64,000 nucleotides of DNA from Anaeramoeba flamelloides (GCA_027625915.1 JANTQA010000042.1:880001-944000), one strand, 5' to 3'. Shown: positions 24,282 to 36,617, numbered from the stretch's first letter. Notes: generated by a model from the sequence alone, not told the origin. Program-made: numbers and translations.

Positions 24282-24840
24282 TACAATCCCTGAAATTAGG
24301 GAAATAATTATCTTGTGTAGGGTATATTGAGTTGTCGATTTGGTTCTTAGCTGATTGATCTTGTCCTTGGTATGGATTTTGATAGTGGTTCAAAATGGCA
24401 ATTTTTAACAATTTATTTTTTTTTTTTTTCCGAAATCCGAATTGAAGAGTGTAAGAGTAATAGATTGGTAGATGTTAAAGAATAACTTTTCAATTTTGGG
24501 TTGTAGAAAAGAATCTTTATTTACTTTTTTGTGAATTAATCAAATGAAAAAATTAAATTTTTTCAAAGCTCCCAATAAAACCAAACTTAATTAAAAATTT
24601 CAATCAACAACCTACAAAACACATTTTTTTATTACTTAAGTTCCAGACATATAATCTTAAACTCTTCAATTCGGATTTCGGAAAAAAAAAAAAAATAAAT
24701 TGTTAAAAATTGCCATTTTGAACCACTATCAAAATCCATACCAATTGCAAGATCAATCAGCTAAGAACCAAATTGACAACTCACTATACCCTACACAAGA
24801 TAATCTTTTTTTCAAATTTCAGGGATTGTAAACCTTAAAC
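24282..24840. mobile_element. Foldback element with about 190-bp arms
   Basis: Left arm 24282-24465 (ACAATCCCTGAAATTAGGG ... CGAAATCCGAATTGAAGAG) returns reverse-complemented at about 24655-24835. Arm identity is high with a few substitutions; the ~190-bp middle is unique. It directly follows the TTAA element, and no coding frame is present. Confidence 0.7.
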
Positions 24841-26580
24841 AAATTCAATTCTTAAGGTGTTAATCATTTTTGAAAAGAAAATGAAATCTTCTCAAGATCT
24901 TGTGATTTTTTTTTTTTGTAATTTGTGTTTCGACTTTTGAAATGGATGGGTTAGCCTCACTTAAACAATTTATTGATTTGAGTCTATTTTTTCAAATTCA
25001 AAATTTATATGTTTCCAATATAAAAGGAAAAAAAGTAACCTATTATTTTGTTTAAGAATAAAGTTAATTCTTGAAAATGGGAAAACATATTTTTGGTTTT
25101 ATGTTGGAAAGTATTGATTTTGAAAGCAAATTTTTTATTTGGTTTCTTTTTCTTTGATTAATATTTCAATTCAAATCTCAGCCAATAAAACTAAATGAAG
25201 TATAGGTGATTCAATAAATGAATATTTGGTAGAAGCTTAACTACAGCATATCAATTAAATTGAGATCTATTAGCATAAAAAATTTTTTCTTGAAGGTTTT
25301 GAAAAAGTTGTTTTCTGATAATACAAAAGATGAAAAAAAATTGCAAAAAAATTTTCAATTTTTGAAACATTTTTTTAACAAATTTTTTGGTCTTATTCAC
25401 AAGAATCCTTATAACAATTCAAATCATTTTTGGCAGAAAAAAAATGATTTTGAATTTTGAGGATAAAATTAACTAATTCTCAAATATCTTCAAGAAAATT
25501 TTATTTTGAAAAAAATCGAATTTTGTCTTAATACAAAAACAAAATTTCCGAGTAAATTTTTTACATGACTTTAAAACTTTGATTATTCTAACGTATCTTC
25601 TTAAAAAAATACAATTATTTTTTAATCTGTTGAATATATCAATTTTTTTGGTTAACCAAAAGTTTTATCTCAAAAAAGAAAAAAAAATCTTTATATTAAT
25701 ATTATTGGTAACAAAGATATGTTAGAGTATAATAATGATCAAAATTGCAATAAACAGGGTAAAAAATAGATAAATTGTGAGAAAAAAAAAGAATTTAACG
25801 GTTCGGTTTTTCAGAAAAAATGGAAAAAAAAAATTGATCTCACTAAACTTATTTTCTTTTATGGCTTTCTAAGTCGATCAGAATTTTTTTGACACTTGGG
25901 ATCTACAAAATTTGTAAATAAAGAATACTGCCAATAACATATTTTAAAATTTTGCCTTGTTGTTTTAGAAGACTAGTCCCTTAATTTAAAATATTCATAA
26001 AAAATCAAAAAGTTAATCTTCAAATTTGATTTGAACTGAGGTGTCGGTTTGGATATAGAATTAGACACTCTTATTGAAAAAGAAAAAAAAATGGCATGGG
26101 TTTTAATTAGAAACACGGGTTTTGTGCTCTCAACAAGGGTATTTTTGATGACTTTTCATTAATAAAAGAAAATAAAGAAATTTTTAAAGGTATGAGACTG
26201 GAGTGGTAAAAAAAGCTCTTTTAAAATTTTTTGGCTGTAACTTTTTATATAAAAGGCTCTAGATCTGAAAAGTTGTTTTAAAAAAAGTTTGAATACTAAA
26301 AATTATTAAGCAAGACTGAAAAATAGGTCTTTACAAGTCGTTCAAACTGTTTTCTCGAGAGATTTTTTAAAAACTTTATTTCCACACTTTTTGTAAATGC
26401 CTTTCGGCGAAAAATGAGTGTGATGTGAAATCAAAAATAAAAAATAAATAGAGAAAAAAAACTAAAGGGACAAAAGAAAAAAGATTGAATTTTGAAACGA
26501 ATGAATGGTCAGCCAATCTCCAATCAATTTAAAAGTGTTCATTAGTTTAATGAATGAATTGGAATTCGATTCGACTGATT
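24841..26580. other. Intergenic, diverged duplicate of 23.2-24.3 kb
   Basis: No gene seen. About 25030-25500 and 25800-25990 parallel 23180-23330, 23690-23900 and 23920-24060 (for example TTTGGTCTTATTCA and GATCAGAATTTTTTGA), suggesting an older local duplication later split by the elements between them. Confidence 0.45.
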
Positions 26581-27074
26581 TTATCTTTTCCGATCTGTAT
26601 TGCCTTTCCTGGAAAGAAATACAATAATGATCATTGTAATCAAACAACAGATCGCAAGCAAGATTACTGAGATTACCAGACTTGCTGTTGTCTTTTCAAT
26701 ATTTGTTGTTTGCTGCACGGTAACCTTGATCGCTAAACGGTTTGTTGTGTTGTCTGTCTTAGAGGTTACATATAGCAGCTGTCCAATTTGTGCGTTGTTT
26801 TTTGTTTCTTTTTTTTCTAAACTGATGGTCGACAAACAAGCATTGGACTTTTGTGTTTTAGATAATTTTAGCTTGTCGTCATCTGATTCTGTTGGGTAGT
26901 CCATCCCCGTTGTAAAATATAAATCAAAAAGGCATGTGTCGCTATATAAACTTATTGTTGCTTCATCGCCACTTGAAGAGACAGGGAAATAAAAATTGGT
27001 GCTATTCTCAAGAAACCGCAAATACTTTTTGGACCCATTTGGCTCTAATCTTGTAATTGTGGTTGTAGAGATGC
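26581..27074 (-). CDS. Last exon of a single-pass membrane protein, PPC-like ectodomain
   Basis: Exon from acceptor CCAACCAG (before 27074) to TAA at 26581, about 164 residues. It starts ISTTTITRLEPNGSKKYLRF and continues as a beta-rich domain with FYFPVSSSGDEATISLYSD and CLFDLYFTTGMDYPTE. That pattern recalls the pre-peptidase C-terminal (PPC)-like beta-sandwich. Near the end a hydrophobic helix (LVISVILLAICCLITMIIIV) and a short basic tail (SRKGNTDRKR) give a type I arrangement. Base composition is clearly less AT-rich than the flanks, which supports coding. No signal peptide or upstream exon could be found, so this is a partial gene or a stranded 3' fragment. The domain assignment is tentative. 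Confidence 0.6.
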
Positions 27075-28190
27075 CTGGTTGGAGTTTTATTATTTTGGTT
27101 TTGGTTTTGGTTTTTTGTTTTAAATATCAAACGAGTGAAAATTAAAAGTAAAAAGAAAGATTTGAAAATGACAAACTATAAGTGAGTCCAAGCAAAGTTA
27201 TGAAAAAAACGAGCAAAAATTTTGAAAACTTCATAACTAATGAGTTGTGGTCAATAAATTAACCTTTTTATTCAATTTTCAAAAATGATAAAAAATGAGT
27301 TTCAAATTCTTTGACTTTCATTTTTTGAAGTCTTAAATATTTGTTAAAAGGAAGGTACAAAGATTTTAATCTTGATCAAGGTTGAAACATTTGTAAACTG
27401 ATTTATTTTTTTAGAAATTGAATTGTTTCTGTTTTTACTGGTATGACAATATAGTTAAAATTATTTTGAAAAACCAACGCTCAATAGTTATCGATAGAAA
27501 AAATTTGTGTTTCGTTAAGTATTGTTAAAGAGTTTTTATGGATTTTGAAGTAGTTAATTGTTGTAAAATAGTCAGCAAAAATATGTTAGAACATTTTTAG
27601 TAAATAAAATTCTGGAGGTAGGTAATTGGGGGGTGAGTTAAACTCTTTTTTCGTGGTTTTTAACCCACCTTGATCACAGTTTTGTATAATAGCTTTATTC
27701 AACGATTAATTTCGCCTTTTTTGCTTGAAGGAAGACAAATAAATTCATTGATTTTTTTCATTTTGTTCTTGAGAGGATTCTTAAAAAAAAAATTATAAAG
27801 TTGTTACAATACATTAATACTTTGTAGTCAAAAAATCACTAGTTGTTTATTTGTCAAAAGAAAGATATTATATCAGAGTGGAATCTTTAAATTTTTTCTT
27901 TTTCAAACATTATTTTTATTCCTAGTCTTTATATAATAAAAAGGATAAAATTTCACAATAATTTCAAGTTTTTAATTATTCCAAATTCTTTCATTTATGA
28001 TTCTTATTTCACTGAAATTTCCCTGTATATACAACAAAAAAAAATAATAAAAAAAGACTAAACAAATAAATAAAGTTGATAAATCCTCATGTTATTAATT
28101 GAAATATCTTATTTACAAAAACAAAAACGGAAAATGAAATGAATTTTTTTTTCAATTTATTATTCAAAAGAGAGTGGATTAGTGGGTTTA
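27075..28190. other. Intergenic or intron upstream of the membrane-protein exon
   Basis: The 5' part of the membrane-protein gene should lie on the minus strand here or beyond, but no frame of either strand resembles it. Otherwise AT-rich, without repeats I could place. Confidence 0.4.
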
Positions 28191-28193
28191 TTA

Positions 28194-28391
28194 CAGTCAG
28201 TTTCACTTTTAAGGCAAAAGCTTCTACGAAAATTTAGGTACAAAAAAAAATCTCAAATTAAGACACAAAATTCAAATTCTAATTACAATAAATTATAAAA
28301 TAAAAATATTTCAAATTTTGTGCCTTAATTTGAGATTTTTTGTGTGACTAAATTTGGTTGAAAGTTTGTACCTTAAAAGTAAAAATGGCCA
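28194..28391. mobile_element. Tc1-like palindromic MITE, copy 2
   Basis: Starts TACAGTCAGTTTCACTTTTA, with the same internal palindrome as copy 1. The right tip is eroded (AAAAATGGCCATA in place of GGAACTGACTGTA), suggesting an older insertion. Confidence 0.7.
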
Positions 28392-29214
28392 TATATTTTG
28401 GAAAAATTGGAGTTTTTTTGGGGTTATTTTTTTTTTATTCTTCTCTAAAACATCACTTGAAAGGCACTTATAAATACCACCATATGTGTGAAGTAATTAA
28501 ATTCACATTTTTTTAGATTATTATGAATGTATAGGAATCTGATCATTAAAAAATTTTCGAAGAATTGTCTTTAAATCTATCTAATCAATAGTTATACATA
28601 TAGGCCCTACATTTTGTTACATATTATTTTTTTTATTTTTCCCCTAATTATTATAAAATTTGAAAAAAGGAAAAATTTTCCAACAAAAAAATTCAAAAAA
28701 GTCTTCAAAAGGTAAGGTCACAAGCACAAAAATATAATTTTGAAATTTTTAGGGTTTTTTATGGAAAATTCTTGTTTTTATCATATGTGGTGATTTATTT
28801 CCATTTATTTGTATGATTGTATGGTCGTTTTATCAGTTATTTTTTGATATCTTAATTAACAATGAATTATATTTAATAAAATATTAGATATGTTATCATA
28901 TCGTTTTTTGTTTTTTTTTGCTTTGTGGTAATTATTTTCAATTTTCCAATTTCTATTACTTCATAAAATAACTTACATACTTTTTTGAAGTTCAATGGAT
29001 CTTTACTTAACAAATGAAATAAATTATTGTTTTTCGTCTTTTTTATCCATGTAAATGGTAAGAATCCCGTCCTAGAAAAAATCACAAATTTTCAAAACAT
29101 TTTTTACGCATTTTGTTTGTATTTAGAAAATTGAAAAAAAAAAAAAAGAAATTCCCAAATTGTTTACAAATTATGAATGTCAGAATAAATCAATTTGAAA
29201 TTTTTGTCCATTAA

Positions 29215-30390
29215 GTGGTTACCTACACTATAGATTTCTCGATAATCGAAGTTTGTTACAATTAGTGTAAATGATATTAGTGTGTCATGGATCAAATAGT
29301 TTCTGAAAAATCTATTATAAATCTTATTACACAAAAAAATTATTACATTTTTTAATAATGATCACTATTAAAAATTTTCATTTTCGATAATTTTTTTTTA
29401 ACTTCTTTTCCAAATCTAAAAAGGTAAACACAAATAATAGTATTCCCAGTATTTAAAAACTAACAGTATGAGTCCCCCAAAAGTAATTATTTTTTGAATT
29501 TTTTTGTTTTCAAAGATTAACCCAATAATCATCAACATAAAAAACTAAAGACTGATTACAGTTGTGTTAAAATAGTGAAACACGGTTCTCCATTTTGAAC
29601 ATTACTGAAAATTCAAAGTAAAACCAATTAAATGAAGAAACCAATTAACTTCAAATTGTAATCCATTATATTATTTTCAATCAATCGAACAAACACAATT
29701 TAAATATACTTTCATATCGAAATTGTGGGTGGGGATTTGGAGATCACAAAAATAGTCAATTTATTGAACAAATTTTTAATAATTAATCAATCAAAGAAAA
29801 TCGCCTACCAAAAGATAATATCAAAAAAAAAACTGCCATTGTGTTGAATACTTTATTTATTTATTTATTTATTTATTTATTCTTTTATTAATTGATCTTA
29901 CTTTTCGTTTTCAGGTTCTATTAATGTTCCCAAATAAAAACTGTTTTTCACTTTTTTTATCCTGTTTCACTTTTTTTCCACAACAATTAGTTTTATTTCC
30001 TTTTGATAAATACAATTGTAACGTAAATATAATCCCAATATTTCAGAAATAATTGGTCAAAAAAATCTATTGGGTAATTATGTAATTTTTTTAGCTACTA
30101 ATCGACAGTTTGCACATAAATTTAAGAAAGATATTTTAAAACTTTTGATTTATGAAGATTGATAATTCTATCTTTGTTTTTGTCTCAAAATACCAATTTT
30201 TTTATGGGAATTCTTCGATTTTTTTATAAATAAAAGTATCTTTTTGAATTGATCTTGTAAATAAATATTAGTACTATTTGTTTTTATAGATTTTTTAGAG
30301 ACTTTTGAAGCAATGAACCACTAATGTGGTTACAACTAATTATAACATTACACTTTGATCTGAATTTTCTCCATGGTAGACGCTAATCCC
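29215..30390. mobile_element. TTAA-bounded element with nested palindromic repeat
   Basis: Bounded by TTAA at 29211-29214 and 30391-30394. Outer parts match 42945-43716: TGATATTAGT, TTTTCCAAATCTAAA and AATAGTATTCC on the left; TTTTAGCTACTAATC and AACCACTAATGTGGTTACAA on the right. The middle (~29570-30010) is a palindromic repeat of the family also found at 61322-61770 and absent from the 42.9-kb copy. Confidence 0.6.
29570..30010. mobile_element. Palindromic repeat nested in the TTAA element
   Basis: The right part contains GGTTCTATTAATGTTCCC and TTTCACTTTTTTTCCACAA. The central part (CAATTAACTTCAAATTGTAA, AATAGTCAATTTATTGAACA) matches 61425-61560 closely. Includes a (TTTA)n tract at 29848-29880. 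Confidence 0.6.
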
Positions 30391-30450
30391 TTAATTCACA
30401 AACTTTTGACAACATTTGTCCTTTATAAAAATGGAAACTTGAGATTTGTA

Positions 30451-30926
30451 GGAGTGAAAATAATCCTGACAAGATTTATAATTGTGAATATTAGGAAAAT
30501 TGTTGTGTAATTTAAATTATTTTCAAACAAATTATTTTTTAAAGAATCAAACTTTTAAAATTATAACTTACCCACTTATGAGAATAGTGATTAAGGAAAT
30601 TACACTGGTTCAAAACACCATTCAATCAATCAAAAAACCCGAATAACAATTATCATTTTCCAAATTCTAGTAAACCTCTATAAAACCCTATTTTATTTTC
30701 AAAATAAGTCGATCTACTTCTGGTTATCAAACAATTACTTAAGTATTCTAGACACCCTACTTTAGTGAACTTTAAGTAGGTTTATTACTTTGTTCATAAA
30801 AAATTTGGTTATTTATAAAAAAGGATTTGATTGTAATATTTACGAAATTACATAGCAATTTTCCTAATATTCAGAATTATAAAATCTTGTCAGGCTTTTT
30901 TTCATGTCCACGATTTTTTTCACTCC
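30451..30926. mobile_element. Foldback MITE, copy 2
   Basis: 476 bp with tips GGAGTGAAAA and TTTTTTCACTCC. Internal text (AATAATCCTGACAAGATTTA, AATTACACTGGTT, AACACCATTCAATCA) matches the element at 295-905. Inner arms are shorter than in copy 1. Confidence 0.65.
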
Positions 30927-31261
30927 ATAATTTTTTCTTTGATCTATCAGAAAAATCCTAAAGTCGGTATTTCAATAAGATTGTGTTTGAATGAGAAAAC
31001 AAGAGAGCTTTAAAAAATAGGTGACTAAATCTTTCAAAATAATAATTATTAAATAAAAAAAAGAAAAAAAGTAAAAAGAAAAATAATAAAAAATTAAAAA
31101 GGAAAAATATTATTAATTCTCTACTAATTGTAATACTTAAAAAATCCTTAAACTAGTTATGGTAACTTTTAATAAAAGATATAGCTTTTGTTAAATAAAT
31201 TAGCTTGTTCTTTTTCTTAAAAAACTGTATTAAATAAATGGAAAAATGAAAGAAGATCAAT

Positions 31262-32891
31262 TTATTTTTTTAAGCATCCTTTGAGTTTACCAACTTCGAT
31301 AAAGGCATCGATTGCTTTGTCTAATTGTTGTTTACTATGACCAGCGGAAATTTGGACACGGATTCTTGCTTCTCCTTTTGGGACAACTGGATAAGAGAAA
31401 CCAATAACATAAATACCTCGTTTGAGCATTTCGTCTGCGAATTCGTTGGCGAGTCTTCCTTCGTACAACATGATTGGGATAATTGGATGTTCACCTGCTA
31501 AGATATCAAAGCCGGCTTTTGTCATTTTGTCTCTGAAATAGAGTGTGTTCCTTTCTAATTTGTCACGAAGTTCTGTAGATTTAAGGAGGATGTCAAAGAC
31601 TTTAATTGATGCTCCAACAACGGCTGGTGCTAACTGTCACGTTTTGGTTTGATATTTTTTGAATGTTTTGGAATAAATTTTGTGGGGGAAAGATAAAAAA
31701 AAAAAAAAAAATATGTCAAAAGAGAAAAAAAAAAAGTTCGAAAATAATAAAAAGAGAATAAAAGTTTGAATATTCGAAAAGAAGAAAAAAAAAAAAAAAA
31801 ATAAATAATAATAAAACAAAGAACTTACAGTATTAGAAAATAAGTATGGTCTACTTCTTTGTCTTAACATGTCAATATAACATTGTTTTCCGGTTGTGAA
31901 TCCACCAGATGAACCACCAAGAGCTTTTCCTAAGGTTGAATTGATAAGATCAACTCTGTCAAGGACATTACAAAATTCGGAAGCACCTCTTCCAGTTTTA
32001 CCAAAGAAACCGGTTGCATGAGATTCGTCGACCATTACAATTGAGTCGTATCTATCGGCAAGATCACAGATTTTTTTAAGTGGTGCAACGTCACCGTCCA
32101 TTGAAAAGACACCGTCAGTGGTGATGATTCTGATATCTTGATCTTGTGCTTCGATCAATTTGTTTTCGAGATCTTGCATGTCAATATGATTGTATCTCAT
32201 TCGTCTTGCCTTTTTATTTAATCGAATACCATCAATAATCGAAGCGTGATTTAAGGAATCACTAAGAATGGCTACTTTACTTTTGACAGGATCTACAAAT
32301 CCTTCAAAAAGACCTCCATTAGCAGTAAACTTTTCAGAAAATAAATTGGAAAGAAGAGAGAAAAAAAAAAAAAAAAAAAAAGTAAGATTTGTTTGGGGGA
32401 AAAAAAAAAAAAAAAAAAAAAAAATAAATAAAAACAAAAAATTCCAATCAAGTAAAAAAAGAAGTGAGAAAGGAGAATTGTTTAAAAGGGATCTTGAAAT
32501 TTACACAACTAGAGTAAAGGATTGTGTCATCCATTCTATGGAATTGGGCAATCATACTTTCGAGTTTCTTATGGATATCTTGTGTTCCACAAATGAAACG
32601 GACAGAACTCAAGCCAAGTCCATGTGAGTCAATCACATCTTTAGCAGCTTCCATGAGATCTGGGCTGTTTGAAAGTCCTAAGTAATTGTTAGCACAGAAA
32701 TTCAAGACTTTGTTCTGTGTCCCTTCAACACCAATGGATGCAGATTGTTGGGTGTTGATAATACGTTCAGCTTTCCATGTACCTGCCTTTCTGATCTCTT
32801 GAAGTTGTTTTTTAACAATACCTTCAGCTGATTTGGCAAAGGTGTTTCTGACGTAGTTATATTGTTGTTTCCTAAGAAAATTTGAAAGCAT
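31262..32891 (-). CDS. GCAT/kbl: Glycine C-acetyltransferase (2-amino-3-ketobutyrate CoA ligase), 3 exons
   Basis: Model: complement of 32505-32891, 31829-32329 and 31262-31633; introns 175 and 195 nt, all phase 0; 419 residues, the family's normal length. A PLP enzyme that splits 2-amino-3-ketobutyrate with CoA into glycine and acetyl-CoA, the second step of threonine breakdown after threonine dehydrogenase. Visible landmarks: [40 protein letters not shown] across junction 1, [27 protein letters not shown], the PLP lysine motif STLGKALGG (Lys about 264), [14 protein letters not shown] across junction 2, and [20 protein letters not shown] near the end. The N-terminus ([20 protein letters not shown]) is positively charged, lacks acidic residues and precedes the enzyme core, as in an organelle import signal. 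Start is the first ATG. Introns contain long T runs. No neighbouring pathway gene. Confidence 0.94.
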
Positions 32892-33981
32892 TTTATGAAA
32901 AATGATAAAAGTAAACCAAAAGAAAAAAATGAGAAAATTTGTTCCTTTTTAATTTTTTTGTAAATCATTACAGGAAAAAAGTCAATGTCGATTGTGTTGT
33001 TTGTTAATAGAAAGTTGACAGAGATTGATAACAAAAGTTAAACCGTTGGTTCAGTTCAAAGAAATTTCAGAAATATTAATGAGAATTATGAATTGCTAAT
33101 CTCTTCAGAAATCTTGAGATGATGTGGTTTTCCAAAAAATATAAGTGTATTTTGATGTTCGTTTTTTTGGAAAATTATTTTTGAAATTTTTTTTTTGAGG
33201 GAGAAATTACGAGAAACCTCAAACATTTTTTGATGGGATCACTTATTGGGACTATTTACTTTTTAAAAAAGTACCCATGGTTTTCTTATTTGTGTTAAAT
33301 AAATAATTTTCTTCAACTTATTATCCAACAGCTCTTAGATCGAATTTTGATAAAAACACTCAAAGAATAACACAATCCATACAAATACTTTCAAGACTTT
33401 TTCAAACTTTCAGACTGACAGTCTATAAGATTTCTGTCTCTGATATTCTTTCATTTTTTTTCAAATTTCAAAGACTTGATACAAACTTTTAAAATCCAAA
33501 AAAAGGTAAAAAATTTAAATTAAAAAAAGCTAACATATTGAAATTTAATTGAAATTTTTGTAAGTTATCGATAAGAAAAATATTTGTCAACTTTTAATAA
33601 CCTAGAAACTCTTTATATGAAAACCAAAAAGTGGAAAGTTATTAAAATTACATGTTTTTAAAAGTATTAATTGTAAAAACTTTTTATACTAGCAAGTTGT
33701 TGAATTTTGATCTTGTAATTCCTTTCAAAATTTGAGAACAATTTCAAAAAAACAAAGTATTGTGAAGTCAAAAAAAGTGAACACAATTTTTGTTCTATTC
33801 TTGATGTGAACAACACAAAAAGATTCATATTTTTTGGCTTTATTGTTTTTCGTAAAACGTAAAGCAAAAAAAAAGTTTATGAAAAGAAAGTCGAAGTTTT
33901 TGATTTTATTGGTTTATTTGAGTGAGTTTATGTAATTGAAGAAGATTAGGTCACATAAAAGTACAACAAAAAATTGGTTTA
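32892..33981. other. Intergenic, upstream of glycine C-acetyltransferase
   Basis: AT-rich, no coding exon recognised. The promoter of the enzyme gene must lie at its lower end; no motif stands out. Confidence 0.4.
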
Positions 33982-34860
33982 CAAACAGTTCCACTTTTAA
34001 GGCACAAACCTCAACAAAATTTAAGATACAGAAAAATCTCAAATTAAGGTACATTTTTCAGATTCAAATAAAATAAATTGTAAAAAAAAAAATTCCAAAT
34101 TTTGTGCTTAAAGGGTCAAGTCATTACGGTGAAATTTTTTATTTTGTAATGGAAAAAAACTTTTTAGAAATTTTTATGAGGACCTAACACCGATCAAAAA
34201 CCAACCAACCTATGATGTGTGATGAATCTCCAAAAATCAACAACCAAAAATGTGGACATTTTTAGAAAAAAGTGCCAAAGAGCGACACTCAATTTCCAAT
34301 TAGAAGGGCTAGAATATACAATTTTGAAAACAGATACGTCAGTTTTGAAGTGTCACTTGTTCGCGCTTTTTGAGATCTGGGTAATTATTTTTTTCCTTTT
34401 TTTTCATTTTTCAAATGAGTTATTTTTATCTTTGGAATATGTTATATAATCCTTACTTGGTCAAATTATGAGGGTTACAAAATAACCACAAATCGGATTA
34501 AATCGAATTAAATTGATTACGAACTTCAAGAAAGCAATTTATTTTAAATTAAAGATATTTAACCATTTGGAAATAGAAAATGAGAAAAGATGAATTTTTT
34601 TTTTAAAATTTTGATTTTTTTGAAATCGAGAACTCTTTTTCTTCGTTGAATTTTTTGTCAAAGAGATCCAATGAAATTTGTTTTTTTGTTATTTGAATTT
34701 TGTCAACCAAAAGAAGGGTTATTTCACAATACCCTTTTTGGTCTCAGGTCACCCCTTGAGTATGGAGCACATTCACGGTAAATGACTAGACCCTTAATTT
34801 GAGATTTTTTTGTCCCTTAAATTTTTTTGAAAGTTTCTTCCTTAAATTTGAAACTGACTG
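33982..34860. mobile_element. Tc1-like MITE, copy 3, split by a TTAA insertion
   Basis: The left half (33982 to ~34110) and right half (34798-34860, ending GAAACTGACTG) together make one palindromic MITE. It is interrupted exactly at its internal TTAA, where other copies read GCCTTAATTTGAG. Confidence 0.75.
34112..34793. mobile_element. 682-bp TTAA-bounded element
   Basis: Sits between TTAA 34108-34111 and TTAA 34794-34797. Tips are inverted: AGGGTCAAGTCATTAC and, at the right, AATGACTAGACCC. Exact TTAA duplication is the hallmark of piggyBac-type insertion. No transposase; the frame at 34219-34449 recurs only in the diverged sister at 35.7 kb. Confidence 0.7.
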
Positions 34861-35319
34861 TATGTATAAATAGCTTTTTTTATCAAAACAGACTTATGAT
34901 AAAATACATTTCTCAAAACTTCTTACAAAACTTCTTTCATTTATTTAAAAGACTTTTTACCAAAAATGGACCAAACCAGCCGGTGACAATGATAACTTGT
35001 AAATTCAGCTATTTTTAACTTGTTTTTTCCTTTCTAACCTATTATACCTTTATTTTGAATAGAAAAATAAATAATTATTGACGAAAGAACCCATTAAATC
35101 TTTAACAACAATACAAATTCTTGTTAATATCTTACTTTTGAAGTTTAAAGGGAGTTTTTTTTCCACTTTTAAAAGAAATAACCACTCTAATCAAAATATA
35201 ATCGTTTTGAAAAAGAATTATTCTTTTTTGAAAGTTAAATTTCACCCCATAATCTAAATAGAGAAAATTTTTTTTTTTTTAAAATAAAAAAAGAGCCCTA
35301 ATTTTTGATATGAACTTTT

Positions 35320-35490
35320 TATTTTATATTTTGGGAAAAAAGTGAAATAGGAAAAAAAGTTCAAAATCAACTTTTTATTGGGAACATTAATAGAACAGAA
35401 AAATAAGATCACTTAAATAAAATAAAAAATAAACAAATAAAACAAAAAAGAAGAACTCAATACAATAGTATTTTTTTAATACTATTTTTT
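35320..35490. repeat. Fragment of the palindromic GGGAACATTAATAGAAC repeat
   Basis: Contains TTTATTGGGAACATTAATAG and AAAAAAGTGAAATAGG in the reverse orientation relative to the arm at 61685-61755. Only one arm is recognisable. Confidence 0.5.
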
Positions 35491-35648
35491 GGATGGGTTT
35501 TTCTTTGATCTTTTTATTATTCAAAATATGTTGGAAAAATTGAACTTATTTTGTGGATCTCCAAAACCATACTTTATATTTGGATAATAAAGTAGATTTA
35601 TTGCTTAGGTAGATTTGAATGAAAATAATTGAATCAATTATTCTTTAA

Positions 35649-36335
35649 GTGTCTAACAATTATGATGGAAAATACTTTTTGGAAACGGAAAAAAAAAAAA
35701 TTTGTAATTTTTAAAAGTAACTAAAAACCTTTCAAAAACTAACCAACAGGTGATGTACAATAGATCTCCAAAAATCAACAATCAAAAAATAGAACATTTT
35801 TATAAAAAGGACCAAAGAGAGACACCCAATTTTGATTGAGAATGGCCCTGTATTATAATTTTGGAAACGACTGTGTGAGTTTAGAATTGTCAATCCTTGA
35901 AACTTTTTGAGATCTCAAAGATTTTTTTTTCCATTTTTTGAAACTCTCAAATGAGTTATTTTTATCGTTGGAATATTACATAATCCTTACTTGGTTAAAT
36001 TTAGAGGGTAACAAAATAACCACAAATCGGATTAAATCGAATTAAAATGATTTTATACCGAAAGAAAACAATTGATTTTAAATTAAAGAAATTTAACATG
36101 TTGGGAGTATAAAATAAGAAACAGATTTTTTTTTTAAAATTTGATTTTTTGGAATTGAGAACTCTGATAAAAATTTTATTTATTTATTCTATTTTTTTTT
36201 TTTTAAAGAACTTCTCTCAGAAATTTTTTTGTGTCATTTGAATTTTGTCAACCAAAAGAAGTACAATTTCAAAATATAATATTTGCTATTAAATCGCACC
36301 CATATATGAAGAAAACCCACCATAATTGCTAGAGC
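35649..36335. mobile_element. 687-bp TTAA-bounded element, diverged copy
   Basis: Flanked by TTAA at 35645-35648 and 36336-36339. Parallels 34112-34793 (ATCTCCAAAAATCAACAA, AACCACAAATCGGATTAAAT, AATTTTGTCAACCAAAAGAA) but with eroded tips. Confidence 0.6.
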
Positions 36336-36422
36336 TTAAGAATTATAAACATTTGAATACATTTTAAGGTCTATGAATGCAATTATCCGAACGTTGATGT
36401 GTTAATAAAAAAACAATGAATT

Positions 36423-36617
36423 CAGTGAGTTACACTTTTAAGACACAAACTTTGAACGGGATTCAAAGCTCAAAAAAAATTCAAATTTAAGATACAAAAT
36501 TCAAATTCTAGTAAAATAATTTGTGTAAAAAAAAATACCTAAAAAAGTTTTTTAATTTGAGATCTTTTTGTGCCTTAAATTTCGTTCAAAATTTGTGTCT
36601 TAAAAGTGGAACCGACG
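36423..36617. mobile_element. Tc1-like palindromic MITE, copy 4
   Basis: 195 bp; tips CAGTGAGTTACACTTTTAAG and GTGGAACCGACG, both slightly mutated, giving a more diverged copy than the one 100 bp downstream. Confidence 0.75.

Noticed and set aside
28873-29085. Minus-strand frame with a good acceptor (TTTTTTCTAG) and donor-like GTATGTAAG; another frame after the acceptor reads DGILTIYMDKKDEKQ then stop, like an HSP20-type end
   Set aside because: No matching upstream exon, and both readings are short; could be chance.
29848-29880. Short-period tandem (TTTA)n considered as a possible CRISPR-like or centromeric array
   Set aside because: Simple microsatellite inside a palindromic repeat; no spacers and no higher-order structure.
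34219-34449. 76-residue frame in the 682-bp TTAA element that looks coding at first (KCQRATLNFQLEGLEYT)
   Set aside because: The sister copy at 35.7 kb does not keep the frame, and there is no transposase motif.
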